Positions 26,879 to 35,893 of a stretch of 64,000 nt of DNA are shown piece by piece. Source of the DNA: Pseudothioglobus sp905182815 (GTDB taxonomy: Bacteria > Pseudomonadota > Gammaproteobacteria > PS1 > Pseudothioglobaceae); assembly GCF_048087625.1 (NCBI RefSeq), contig NZ_CP159805.1, positions 1,488,001 through 1,552,000 on the forward strand. The letters are read 5' to 3'. The position numbers and the translations under genes were made by a program. The notes beneath the pieces are model-generated. The model was not told the DNA's origin and searched no databases. It saw nothing but the letters and a program-made list of their open reading frames with translations. Within the stretch, counting starts at the first letter, position 1, and the number at the start of each line of letters is the position of its first letter.

Positions 26879-27616
26879 TTAAAGGACTATAACTTTCAGC
26901 AGTCCAACCATACAAACTATTATAAGCACACCACCCATCCAGCGCTTAAATTTTGCATCACTTTTAATCATTCTTTCATGCATTCTAAGTCCAATAAAAT
27001 GACCTAGAGCAGCTACTGGAATTAGCATTAAAGAAAACCGCCAATCTATATATACGCCAACAGCCATGAAGGCCACCATCTTTATTGAAACTAGAAAAAA
27101 CCATAAAACAAACAAGGTATTTCTTAGTTTCTTCAAATCTATATGGTTCATATAAACTGCAACTAGAAGGACTCCTCCCATTAAGGAAGTGCCTGATAAA
27201 TAACCACCAAAAAATAAAAGTAAATTATTTACCCAAGTCTTTTTAGAGATTATTTGGCTATTATTTATCCAAGTTAATGAATATAGAATTGTAATTAAAT
27301 ACACAATTAAAGTCATTACATTTGGTGGAAGACTTAAAAGACCTATCACACCAATAATTTTTGCTGGAAGTATCCATGGTAGAGATTTCTTCAGATATTG
27401 CCAGTCAACCTGTCTTAAGGAATTTGAAAGAGTGATGCTAGAAAAAAATAATAAATGAATCCCAATTATTGGCAGCCAATCTATTGGAGAGCCTCCAATG
27501 AGCATTAAAATTGGGAGGCCTAGAACAGCGCCTCCAAAACCAAGACCAGTCCTAACAAACCCAATCCAAGTAAATATTATGGCAATCATTAATAACTCTA
27601 AGGGTGAAAAGATCAT
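26879..27616 (-). CDS. TSUP family (TauE/SafE-like) membrane permease
   Basis: A 245-residue integral membrane protein with about seven or eight hydrophobic segments and the duplicated TSUP layout (N-terminal G-F-G-G-A-V-L-G-L-P, about residues 26-35; G-G-Y-L-S-G-T-S, about 136-143). Family members have been linked to export of sulfite, sulfoacetate or other sulfur compounds. In a genome that makes sulfite from sulfonates such an exporter would be useful, but the substrate is not shown. It converges on the Lrp-type gene. Confidence 0.8.
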   Translation of the reverse strand: MIFSPLELLMIAIIFTWIGFVRTGLGFGGAVLGLPILMLIGGSPIDWLPIIGIHLLFFSSITLSNSLRQVDWQYLKKSLPWILPAKIIGVIGLLSLPPNVMTLIVYLITILYSLTWINNSQIISKKTWVNNLLLFFGGYLSGTSLMGGVLLVAVYMNHIDLKKLRNTLFVLWFFLVSIKMVAFMAVGVYIDWRFSLMLIPVAALGHFIGLRMHERMIKSDAKFKRWMGGVLIIVCMVGLLKVIVL

Positions 27617-27649
27617 TAATTTAAGAAGGAGTTAATAGAAGAAAATAAT

Positions 27650-27670
27650 TGTAATTACAAAGTAATTACA
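27650..27670 (-). terminator. Hairpin at the end of glmM
   Basis: A perfect 9-base inverted repeat (TGTAATTAC/GTAATTACA) with an AAA loop that includes the glmM stop codon. On the minus strand it is followed by an AT-rich, T-containing stretch. It is GC-poor and hence weak. It probably ends the ftsH-folP-glmM message before the TSUP gene's neighbourhood. Confidence 0.45.
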
Positions 27671-29003
27671 TAGATTTAATTACGTCTGCTAAGTAATTTG
27701 CAGATTCAGTTGCTAGCTCTAAATCATTGCACTCAACCATCACTCGAACTAAAGCCTCTGTCCCTGATTTTCTGATTAGAATTCGCCCCTTATCTGATAA
27801 CTTAGATTCAGTCAGGTTTATTGCATCAACTAGATTAGAATTATTTTTTACATTTATATCAGTTTCAGTTTTGATATTTATAAGAACTTGAGGATACTTT
27901 GTCATCTTACTCTTAAGATCATAAAGGTTTTTTTGTGACTTGGAAACAACCTCTAATATCTGTAAAGCTGCTATTATTGCATCACCCGAAGTTGACTTAT
28001 TTAAACAAATAATATGCCCAGAGCCCTCACCACCAAGAATAGCATCATTATTTATTAACTTGTCCATGACATGCCTGTCACCAACATCTGCCTCAATAAA
28101 AGTAAGTTCAAGCTCTCCCAGAGCTTTTCTCATACCTAGATTAGTCATCTTTGTCCCAACAACTGTATCGGATTTAAGTTGGCCATTGTTTTTCCAGGCA
28201 TTTGCAATGATATAAACAAGTTCATCACCATCAACTTTCTCGCCTAAATGATCAACCATTATTAACCTATCACCATCGCCATCAAAAGCAATTCCAAGAT
28301 CGGCATTTTGTTTTAAAACTTCTTGTTGGAGCTGATTTGTATCTGTTGCTCCACAGTTTCGATTAATGTTATAACCATCAGGATTGTTATTAATCATTAT
28401 GGTTGAGGCGCCTAATTCTTTAAAAACATCTTCGGCAATATGATAAGTTGCGCCGTTGGCACAATCAATTATAATTTTTAAATTTGATAGATCACATTCT
28501 TTATCAAATGTTGATTTACAAAACTCAATATATCTACCTAGTGCTTGTCCATATCTCTTTGCTTTTCCAATTGATGCAGAATCTACACTAACCATGGGTT
28601 TCGAAATTTTCTCTTCTATTGCTTTTTGCACTTTGTCACTAAACTTTACGCCTTTACTTGAGAAGAATTTGACGCCATTATCTTGGTATGGATTATGTGA
28701 TGCACTTATGACAACGCCTGCAGACGCTCCAAATGCCTGAGTCAGGTATGCAATTGCTGGAGAAGGCATAGGTCCAAGCATGCCCACATTGACTCCAGCT
28801 GATAAAAAGCCAGCTTCAAGCGCAGATTCAAATAAATATCCTGAAACCCTTGTATCTTTTCCAATAATTACACTTGCAGTACCGCCTTCAGTTTCACGCA
28901 AAACCGAGCCTACAGCCCAGCCAACTTTTAACAAAAAATCTGCAGTTATAGGGGCTACTCCAACCTCTCCTCTAATTCCATCAGTACCAAAAAAATTATT
29001 CAA
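27666..29003 (-). CDS. glmM: Phosphoglucosamine mutase
   Basis: Converts glucosamine 6-phosphate to glucosamine 1-phosphate for UDP-GlcNAc synthesis. The phosphorylated serine is Ser102 in the ISASHNP motif, and the metal-binding DGDGDR loop is near residue 241. The 445-residue length matches E. coli GlmM. The order ftsH-folP-glmM is the same as in E. coli. Confidence 0.96.
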   Translation of the reverse strand: MNNFFGTDGIRGEVGVAPITADFLLKVGWAVGSVLRETEGGTASVIIGKDTRVSGYLFESALEAGFLSAGVNVGMLGPMPSPAIAYLTQAFGASAGVVISASHNPYQDNGVKFFSSKGVKFSDKVQKAIEEKISKPMVSVDSASIGKAKRYGQALGRYIEFCKSTFDKECDLSNLKIIIDCANGATYHIAEDVFKELGASTIMINNNPDGYNINRNCGATDTNQLQQEVLKQNADLGIAFDGDGDRLIMVDHLGEKVDGDELVYIIANAWKNNGQLKSDTVVGTKMTNLGMRKALGELELTFIEADVGDRHVMDKLINNDAILGGEGSGHIICLNKSTSGDAIIAALQILEVVSKSQKNLYDLKSKMTKYPQVLINIKTETDINVKNNSNLVDAINLTESKLSDKGRILIRKSGTEALVRVMVECNDLELATESANYLADVIKSM

Positions 29004-29005
29004 AA

Positions 29006-29827
29006 CTACTCCCTAAAATTTTGTATTTGTTCCCATACTGTGAGCGCATCCTTTGTCTCTGAAACATCATGAACTCTAATAATATCTGCACCATTCTCAG
29101 CTGCAATTAGCGCAGCAGTGACGCTTCCAATGAGTCGCGAGTCAACATCTTTATCTCCTAATAAGGCTCCAATCATTGACTTCCTTGAGAGTCCAGCTAG
29201 AATTGAAACTCCAAAATCATGGAACTCAGAAAGATTCTTTAGTAAGGCTATATTATGACCTAAGTTCTTACCAAAGCCAAACCCTGGATCAATGGTGATA
29301 GAACCTAGCTGAATTCCTGCGTTTTCACATGCCGCGATTCGCTCGTGAAAGAATTTTTTAACATCATCGACAACATTGTCATACGATGGGTTGGCTTGCA
29401 TAGTCCTAGGAGTGCCTTGCATATGCATTAGACAGACATCAGCTCGCAACTCAGCTGCCATCTCGAGAGCGCCATCTGCTCTCAATGCATTAACATCATT
29501 AATGATGCTTGCTCCTGCAGAAAAGGCCTCCTTCATAACAATAGGTTTAGAGGTATCAATTGATATTGGCACATCTATACTGCCGCTCAAAGCTTCAATT
29601 ACAGGCATAACCCGCTTTAATTCATCTTCAGGAGAAACTGCAGGCGCACCTGGTCTCGTTGACTCACCACCAATGTCAATAATTCCTGCGCCTTCTTCAA
29701 CCATTAATTGGGCCTGAGTAACTGCACTAACTGAATCTAAGAACAAGCCTCCATCAGAAAAGGAGTCCGGTGTAATATTCAAAACGCCCATGATGATTGG
29801 CTGATTTACCATCATCACATCCTTCAC
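29006..29827 (-). CDS. folP: Dihydropteroate synthase
   Basis: Joins p-aminobenzoate to the pterin diphosphate in folate synthesis and is the target of sulfonamides. Both family signatures are visible: MGVLNITPDSFSDGG (about residues 13-27) and GAGIIDIGGESTRPG (about 46-60). The length is 273 residues. The likely start could also be the methionine five residues downstream. It ends two bases before glmM and begins one base after ftsH. Confidence 0.96.
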   Translation of the reverse strand: MKDVMMVNQPIIMGVLNITPDSFSDGGLFLDSVSAVTQAQLMVEEGAGIIDIGGESTRPGAPAVSPEDELKRVMPVIEALSGSIDVPISIDTSKPIVMKEAFSAGASIINDVNALRADGALEMAAELRADVCLMHMQGTPRTMQANPSYDNVVDDVKKFFHERIAACENAGIQLGSITIDPGFGFGKNLGHNIALLKNLSEFHDFGVSILAGLSRKSMIGALLGDKDVDSRLIGSVTAALIAAENGADIIRVHDVSETKDALTVWEQIQNFRE

Positions 29828-31756
29828 TTATGCAAACTGCTCAGTACTTCCGTCGGCTTCTGGCTTCTTATCTGTAGATGGATTTGCGCTCTCAGTTTCT
29901 CCACTTCCAGTTCCAAGCTCAGATGAGGCCTCCTCTGAATCTATTACTTCGGCGGGCTCTCGCATTGGAATTCTCGCCATTAAGTCATCAATCTGATTCG
30001 TGTCAATTGTCTCAAATTCAACAAGTGCTGCAGCCATTGCATCCAGTATATCTCTGTTATCTTCAAGAATTTTGTAGGCTAAAGAGTAATTAGTATCTAT
30101 TATTTTTCGTATCTCACTATCTACCTTAGTAAAAGTTTCATCTGAAATATGCTTATGTTTTGTGACTTGGCGCCCCAAAAATACTTCGCCCTCCTCTTCT
30201 CCATAAGACATTGGTCCCATGACGCTTGACATGCCCCATAACTTTACCATTTTATGAGCAATATCTGTTGCACGCTCAATATCATTACTAGCTCCAGTAG
30301 TTACCGCATCTTCTCCAAATACTATCTCTTCTGCAATACGACCACCAAACAATGATGCAACTTGGCAATTAAGCTTTCTTTTTGAAATACTATAACTATC
30401 TTTTTTAGGTAGGAACATAGTTACACCTAGAGCCCTACCTCTAGGAATAATACTTACTTTATAAACTGGATCATGCTCAGGAACTAGCCTTCCAACAATC
30501 GCGTGCCCAGCCTCATGAAAAGCTGTCATTTCCTTTTCAGAAGCATCCATAACCATTCCTTTGCGCTCTGAACCCATCATAATTTTATCTTTCGCTTTTT
30601 CAAACTCACCCATTCCTACTAATTCTTTACTCAGGCCTGCAGTAATTAGTGCAGCTTCATTTGTCAAATTAGCTAAATCAGCGCCTGAAAATCCAGGGGT
30701 ACCTCTTGCAATGTCAATTGATTTAACATTTTTTGCAATTGGTAATTTTCTCATGTGTACTTTTAAAATAGCATCACGACCATTAATGTCAGGTAATCCA
30801 ACAGTCACTGTTCTGTCAAACCTTCCGGGCCTTAATAAAGCTGGATCTAAAACATCAGGCCTATTAGTTGCCGCAACAACAATAATACCTTCTGATCCCT
30901 CAAAACCATCCATTTCAACCAACATTTGGTTAAGCGTTTGCTCACGTTCATCGTGTCCGCCGCCCATTCCCGCACCACGCTGACGACCTACAGCATCAAT
31001 CTCATCAATAAAGATAATACAAGGTGCATTTTTTTTAGCTTGTTCAAACATATCTCGGACTCTAGAGGCTCCAACACCAACGAACATCTCCACAAAGTCA
31101 GAACCAGAAATGAAAAAGAAAGGAACATCTGCCTCACCAGCAACGGCTTTAGCTAATAATGTTTTACCGGTTCCTGGAGGGCCAACCATAAGAACACCTT
31201 TCGGGATTCTTCCGCCAACTTTAGTAAATTTTCCAGGATCAGAAAGAAAGTCAACAAGTTCGCTCACTTCTTCTTTAGCCTCTTCAACGCCAGCAACATC
31301 CTCAAAGGTGACGTGCGATTCATCTTTTGTAATTAGGCGCGCTTTAGACTTTCCAAATGACATTGGATTATTTTTTCCACCCATTGCACCACCTGCGCCT
31401 TTCATTGTGTAGATAATGACACCAATTAGTAATAGTATTGGTGCGAGTGAAATGAGTAGCTGCTTTATAAAACTTTCTCTTGCAGGAGGCGTAGCTTGAA
31501 CTGAAACGCCATTATTTAGAAGGTCTCCCATTAGCCCAAGGTCCCCTGGACTGTATGTTTCAAATTTTTCACCAATTGCTGTAACACCGCTAATATTACT
31601 ACCAGCTATCTTCACACTAGAAACGTTGCCTTGCTTCACATTTTGGATAAATTGAGAATAGCTTATCTCGTTTGTTTCATCCGCAACATTAAACTGACCA
31701 AAAAGAGAGGCAAGTACACTGCCTAGGACCAACCATAGTAAAATATTTTTATACAT
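29828..31756 (-). CDS. ftsH: ATP-dependent zinc metalloprotease FtsH
   Basis: Membrane-anchored AAA+ protease that degrades membrane and regulatory proteins. Two N-terminal membrane segments (about residues 4-20 and 105-122) flank a periplasmic domain. The Walker A motif GPPGTGKT is near residue 192, the Walker B motif near 250 and the zinc site HEAGH near 416. The 642-residue length is standard. The C-terminal tail (about 605-642) is acidic and low-complexity. It is divergent from holA. Confidence 0.96.
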   Translation of the reverse strand: MYKNILLWLVLGSVLASLFGQFNVADETNEISYSQFIQNVKQGNVSSVKIAGSNISGVTAIGEKFETYSPGDLGLMGDLLNNGVSVQATPPARESFIKQLLISLAPILLLIGVIIYTMKGAGGAMGGKNNPMSFGKSKARLITKDESHVTFEDVAGVEEAKEEVSELVDFLSDPGKFTKVGGRIPKGVLMVGPPGTGKTLLAKAVAGEADVPFFFISGSDFVEMFVGVGASRVRDMFEQAKKNAPCIIFIDEIDAVGRQRGAGMGGGHDEREQTLNQMLVEMDGFEGSEGIIVVAATNRPDVLDPALLRPGRFDRTVTVGLPDINGRDAILKVHMRKLPIAKNVKSIDIARGTPGFSGADLANLTNEAALITAGLSKELVGMGEFEKAKDKIMMGSERKGMVMDASEKEMTAFHEAGHAIVGRLVPEHDPVYKVSIIPRGRALGVTMFLPKKDSYSISKRKLNCQVASLFGGRIAEEIVFGEDAVTTGASNDIERATDIAHKMVKLWGMSSVMGPMSYGEEEGEVFLGRQVTKHKHISDETFTKVDSEIRKIIDTNYSLAYKILEDNRDILDAMAAALVEFETIDTNQIDDLMARIPMREPAEVIDSEEASSELGTGSGETESANPSTDKKPEADGSTEQFA

Positions 31757-31932
31757 ATTATTAACTTTAACCTGAATTAGAAATGTAAATATACCCTATT
31801 GATTCTTTATATATAGGTTTTGATAGCATTTTTCAAGGTTTAATCAATATATTTTATAACTATGACATAATGACAATCTGTAGGTTAAAAATTAATTAGT
31901 TACATTATTTCTTACCCTGTTTTCTTAAAAGC

Positions 31933-32955
31933 ATGAACATTAAATCCGAACAACTCCAAAATCACCTCTCAAACCAGCCTGCATCCCTTTATTTTGCTTT
32001 TGGTGCTGAAATACTTCTAGTTGAGCAATCTCTAACGACTATAAAAAATAATGCTAAAAAGCGGGGATTTAATGAGCGCTTTAGATTTGATATTGACGGT
32101 AATTTCGCTTGGGATACTATCTTTAATTTGATTTCTAGCCCTTCACTTTTTGCAGACAAGCGGATCATCGAGTGTCGACTTACAACAGGAAAGATTGGAG
32201 TCAAAGGCTCTAAAGCACTTTCTGAACTTACCGATAACCTTCCAGAAGATATTATGCTAATCATCTCTTCTGGAAAACTAGATCTGGCGCAGCAAAAAAG
32301 TAAATGGTTTAAAGCTCTGGATAAAAAAGGGGTTATTATTCAGCATTGGGAGGTTCAAAGCGACCAACTTGTTGGCTGGATTGTTAAGCATATGTCCCAG
32401 CTTGGCCTTAGCTCAAGCAATGAAATTGCAAATGCGATAGCTTACTGTACTGAAGGAAATCTTCTTGCTACTATGCAGGAGATACAAAAGCTTCAAATTG
32501 CATATCCAGATGGAAATATAAATCTAGATGAATATTTAAGTCAAATTGATCAGCAATCTCAGTACACAGTTTTCGGAATGATTGATGCAGCACTCAAAGG
32601 TGACACGGAAAAAGTAAATAAAATTTTCAGCTTACTGGTTGATGATTCAACGCCACCAGTCATTTTAATTTCATCGCTCTACCGTGAAATAAAAAGCTTA
32701 GTTACAATGTCAATCGAACTTAAAACAAATCAAACAATCGATACAATTCTTAATAATCATAGGGTTTGGCAGAAAAGAAAGCCATTGATATCAATTGCCC
32801 TTAAAAAACATAGTTATCAGCAGCTACAAAAACTTCTTTTAGCACTCGGGCGTATTGACCGCTCTGTCAAAGGCATGGATAATCTTAAAGTTTACGATGA
32901 ACTACAATCCGTAGTCATCACTTTATCGGGGAAAAATAGTGGGCTCAATAGCTAA
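31933..32955 (+). CDS. holA: DNA polymerase III, delta subunit
   Basis: Clamp-loader subunit that opens the beta sliding clamp. The 340 residues show the HolA layout, with the FAFGAEILLVEQ N-terminal segment (about residues 21-32) and the C-terminal helical collar. In E. coli lptE precedes it and nadD follows; here proA follows, overlapping by 17 bases. Confidence 0.9.
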   Translation: MNIKSEQLQNHLSNQPASLYFAFGAEILLVEQSLTTIKNNAKKRGFNERFRFDIDGNFAWDTIFNLISSPSLFADKRIIECRLTTGKIGVKGSKALSELTDNLPEDIMLIISSGKLDLAQQKSKWFKALDKKGVIIQHWEVQSDQLVGWIVKHMSQLGLSSSNEIANAIAYCTEGNLLATMQEIQKLQIAYPDGNINLDEYLSQIDQQSQYTVFGMIDAALKGDTEKVNKIFSLLVDDSTPPVILISSLYREIKSLVTMSIELKTNQTIDTILNNHRVWQKRKPLISIALKKHSYQQLQKLLLALGRIDRSVKGMDNLKVYDELQSVVITLSGKNSGLNS

Positions 32956-34198
32956 ATTAATATCTAACATAGGTCAAAAAGCCCTAATTGCTTCCAACAC
33001 TCTGCGCATCGCCAACACAGATACAAAAAATAATGCATTACTTAATATTGCTGCTGCGATTCAAGAGAATAAGCAAGCTATTCTTGATGCAAATTCTTTA
33101 GATATAAAAATTGCCAAAAAAAATAATATTGACTCTGCACTTTTGGATAGGCTAATGCTTAATGATGATAGGCTTGAAAGCGTTGTGGAAGGTCTCAATC
33201 AAATCATCTTATTGAACGATCCTATTGGCGAGGTTTCTGATTTAAAGACTAGGCCAAGCGGAATTAAAATTGGAAAGATGATGGTGCCGCTTGGCGTTAT
33301 AGGGATGATCTATGAGTCACGCCCTAACGTCACTATTGATGCAGCCGCTCTTTGTATTAAATCTGGAAATGCAGTCATCCTAAGAGGTGGCTCTGAAGCA
33401 ATCAACTCGAACATGGCTTTTTACAATTGCATTAAACAAGGACTAAAGCAAGCTGGCCTCAACCCACACTCTGTGCAGCTCATCGAAGTCACTGATCGTG
33501 AAGCGGTTACTGAGCTTGTTAAAGCCAGCGACTATGTTGATGCTATTATTCCAAGGGGCGGTAAGGGGCTTATAAAAAATGTCAGTAGTAATGCTAGAGT
33601 CCCAGTTATTAAGCATCTTGATGGCGTTTGTCATACCTACCTAGATATTGATGCTGACCCGCAAAAAGGAATTGACATTGCATTCAACGGAAAAACACGC
33701 CGGTATGGAGTTTGCAATGCAACTGAGACACTTCTTGTGCATGAGGGATTTGATACAAAAGCACTATCAACACTCATAGAGCTCTATAACGAAAAAGAAG
33801 TTGAAATACGTGGATGTGAAAAATCACAAAAACTATACAGTGCTATCAAAAAAGCCTCAGAAGATGACTGGTATGAGGAGTATCTTGGCCCAATCCTCTC
33901 AATGAAAATTGTTGAATCGGTTGATGAGGCTATTTCTCATATCAACAAATATGGCTCAGCTCATACCGATGCGATCGTAACTGACAATGATGCAAATTCA
34001 AAAAAATTCCTCTCTGAAGTTGATTCATCCTCTGTCATGGTGAATGCATCAACTGGTTTTGCTGATGGTTTTGAATATGGACTAGGCGCAGAAATTGGAA
34101 TAAGTACTGGTAAATTTCATGTCAGAGGTCCAGTCGGACTTGAGGGCCTGACATCACAAAAATATATCGTCATAGGTGACGGACAAATAAGGCCATAG
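32939..34198 (+). CDS. proA: Gamma-glutamyl phosphate reductase
   Basis: Reduces gamma-glutamyl phosphate with NADPH to glutamate semialdehyde in proline synthesis. It has the aldehyde-dehydrogenase fold, with the catalytic cysteine in the YGVCNATET segment (about residue 259). The length is 419 residues. The start is a GTG inside the end of holA; no ATG is available close by. proB is not adjacent. Confidence 0.95.
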   Translation: MGSIAKLISNIGQKALIASNTLRIANTDTKNNALLNIAAAIQENKQAILDANSLDIKIAKKNNIDSALLDRLMLNDDRLESVVEGLNQIILLNDPIGEVSDLKTRPSGIKIGKMMVPLGVIGMIYESRPNVTIDAAALCIKSGNAVILRGGSEAINSNMAFYNCIKQGLKQAGLNPHSVQLIEVTDREAVTELVKASDYVDAIIPRGGKGLIKNVSSNARVPVIKHLDGVCHTYLDIDADPQKGIDIAFNGKTRRYGVCNATETLLVHEGFDTKALSTLIELYNEKEVEIRGCEKSQKLYSAIKKASEDDWYEEYLGPILSMKIVESVDEAISHINKYGSAHTDAIVTDNDANSKKFLSEVDSSSVMVNASTGFADGFEYGLGAEIGISTGKFHVRGPVGLEGLTSQKYIVIGDGQIRP

Positions 34199-34210
34199 AG
34201 AGCATATGCA

Positions 34211-35395
34211 ATGACAATCAAAGAGATGCTAGCAATTATTCAACGAGGAACTGAAGAAATTCTGCCCTTAGATGAGCTAAAGAAAAAACTTGAAAAAAAT
34301 AAACCATTAAGAGTCAAACTAGGAATGGACCCAACAGCTCCAGATCTTCATCTTGGGCACACAGTTGTCATTAACAAGATGAAACAACTACAGGACCTTG
34401 GTCATGAAATTATTTTCTTAATTGGTGACTTTACTGGCATGATTGGAGACCCAACTGGAAAAAATGTCACTCGGAAGGCGCTAACTAAAAGTGAAGTTTT
34501 AGAAAATGCTAAAAGTTATGAGGATCAGGTTTTTAAGATTCTTGACAAGGATAAAACAAAGATAGCCTTTAACTCTGAGTGGATGGGTAAGATGAGTTCA
34601 TCAGAAATGATTTCTCTTGCATCAAAACATACTGTTGCTAGGATGCTTGAGCGTGATGACTTTTCCAAACGTTATAAATCAGGCCAACCAATTTCAATAC
34701 ATGAGTTTTTATATCCACTAGTTCAAGGATTTGACTCTGTTGCACTTCAGGCTGATATTGAGCTTGGGGGCTCTGATCAAAAATTTAATCTACTAGTTGG
34801 TAGAGACCTTCAAAAGCAAGCAAATATGGAGCCTCAGGTTATTCTTACTATGCCAATATTAGAGGGGCTTGACGGCGTTCAAAAGATGAGCAAATCTCTT
34901 GATAACTATATTGGTATTGACGAACCTGCAGACAGTATGTTTGGCAAATTGATGTCGATTTCAGATGAGCTCATGTGGAAATACCTCGAGCTTTTAAGCT
35001 TTGAATCAATGGAAACAATCGAATCCTGGAAACAAGAAGTTGTGGATGGTGAAAATCCAAGAAACATTAAGTTTCGCCTTGCTCAAGAAATTATTACGCG
35101 CTTTCATGATAGTAATCAAGCCAAAAAAGCACAGCAAAACTTTATTGACCGATTTGCAAAGAATCAAATTCCAGATGAGATGGATGAGTTCACTTTCTCA
35201 CAAGGAACTAAGATTGCAAACCTACTTAAAGACTCTCACCTTGTATCGTCAACATCCGAAGCATTTCGAATGATTAAACAGGGCGCTGCAAAAATGGATG
35301 GTGAGAAGATAAGTGACAAAGATTTAACGCCCGTTACTGGAACATCAATCTACCAAGTAGGTAAAAGAAAGTTTGCTAGAGTTACAATTAGCTAA
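34211..35395 (+). CDS. tyrS: Tyrosyl-tRNA synthetase
   Basis: Class I synthetase that charges tRNA-Tyr. The HIGH-type motif appears as HLGH (about residues 46-49) and the KMSKS motif at about 228-232. A C-terminal S4 RNA-binding domain occupies about 335-394. The length is 394 residues. It starts 12 bases after proA. Confidence 0.96.
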   Translation: MTIKEMLAIIQRGTEEILPLDELKKKLEKNKPLRVKLGMDPTAPDLHLGHTVVINKMKQLQDLGHEIIFLIGDFTGMIGDPTGKNVTRKALTKSEVLENAKSYEDQVFKILDKDKTKIAFNSEWMGKMSSSEMISLASKHTVARMLERDDFSKRYKSGQPISIHEFLYPLVQGFDSVALQADIELGGSDQKFNLLVGRDLQKQANMEPQVILTMPILEGLDGVQKMSKSLDNYIGIDEPADSMFGKLMSISDELMWKYLELLSFESMETIESWKQEVVDGENPRNIKFRLAQEIITRFHDSNQAKKAQQNFIDRFAKNQIPDEMDEFTFSQGTKIANLLKDSHLVSSTSEAFRMIKQGAAKMDGEKISDKDLTPVTGTSIYQVGKRKFARVTIS

Positions 35396-35428
35396 TTTAC
35401 ATTAATCAAGAGTATAATATAGCTATCT

Positions 35429-35778
35429 GGGGATGACATGGCTTCGACGAGGAGTTGGATTTCAAGGATGCATGTCGAGGACAAAGATTGCTCGTAAAAA
35501 CGTTCTTTAAATAATAGTTGCAAACGAAAACAACTACGCTTTAGCAGCATAATGCTAACCGTTACTTGAGAGTCGTCTGTACTTTTTGGATAACGGTCGC
35601 TTACAGACTCGCCACTATTATTATTTTAGGATAATAGGGTTAAAACCTAATCTAAAATCGCTTTCTACATCCCTGTTGGTCGGGTGGTAAAAAGTTAACT
35701 CAATAGACCTTTACTAAGCATGTAGACTTCTTGACTGAAAGTTTTCGGACGGGGGTTCAATTCCCCCCATCTCCACCA
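35429..35778 (+). ncRNA. ssrA: Transfer-messenger RNA (tmRNA)
   Basis: Rescues stalled ribosomes and tags incomplete proteins. The 5' end GGGGATG pairs with the 3' end CATCTCC to form the tRNA-like acceptor, followed by A and an encoded CCA. The T arm (GGGGGTTCAATTCCCCC) precedes it. The tag reading frame at 35520-35552 encodes ANENNYALAA followed by TAA. A TATAAT box at 35413-35418 lies just upstream. Confidence 0.97.
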
Positions 35779-35792
35779 AACATTATATCTGC

Positions 35793-35888
35793 AATACTTA
35801 TTAATAGTTAGCCTGGTTCAATGAACCTCTCCTGAAAGGATAAGTATTAGTATTTTATGCTCATATCCATTATTTGGAGCCAGGCTCC
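35793..35888. repeat. Nested inverted repeats between ssrA and the dadA-like gene
   Basis: AATACTTAT (35793-35801) pairs with ATAAGTATT (35840-35848) and encloses two small hairpins (GGTTC/GAACC at 35815-35827 and TCCT/AGGA at 35830-35840). AGCCTGG (35810-35816) can instead pair with CCAGGCT (35880-35886), and GGAGCC-A-GGCTCC (35876-35888) is itself a palindrome. The pairings exclude one another. It may terminate transcription or form a small structured RNA. Confidence 0.5.
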
Positions 35889-35893
35889 TTCTA

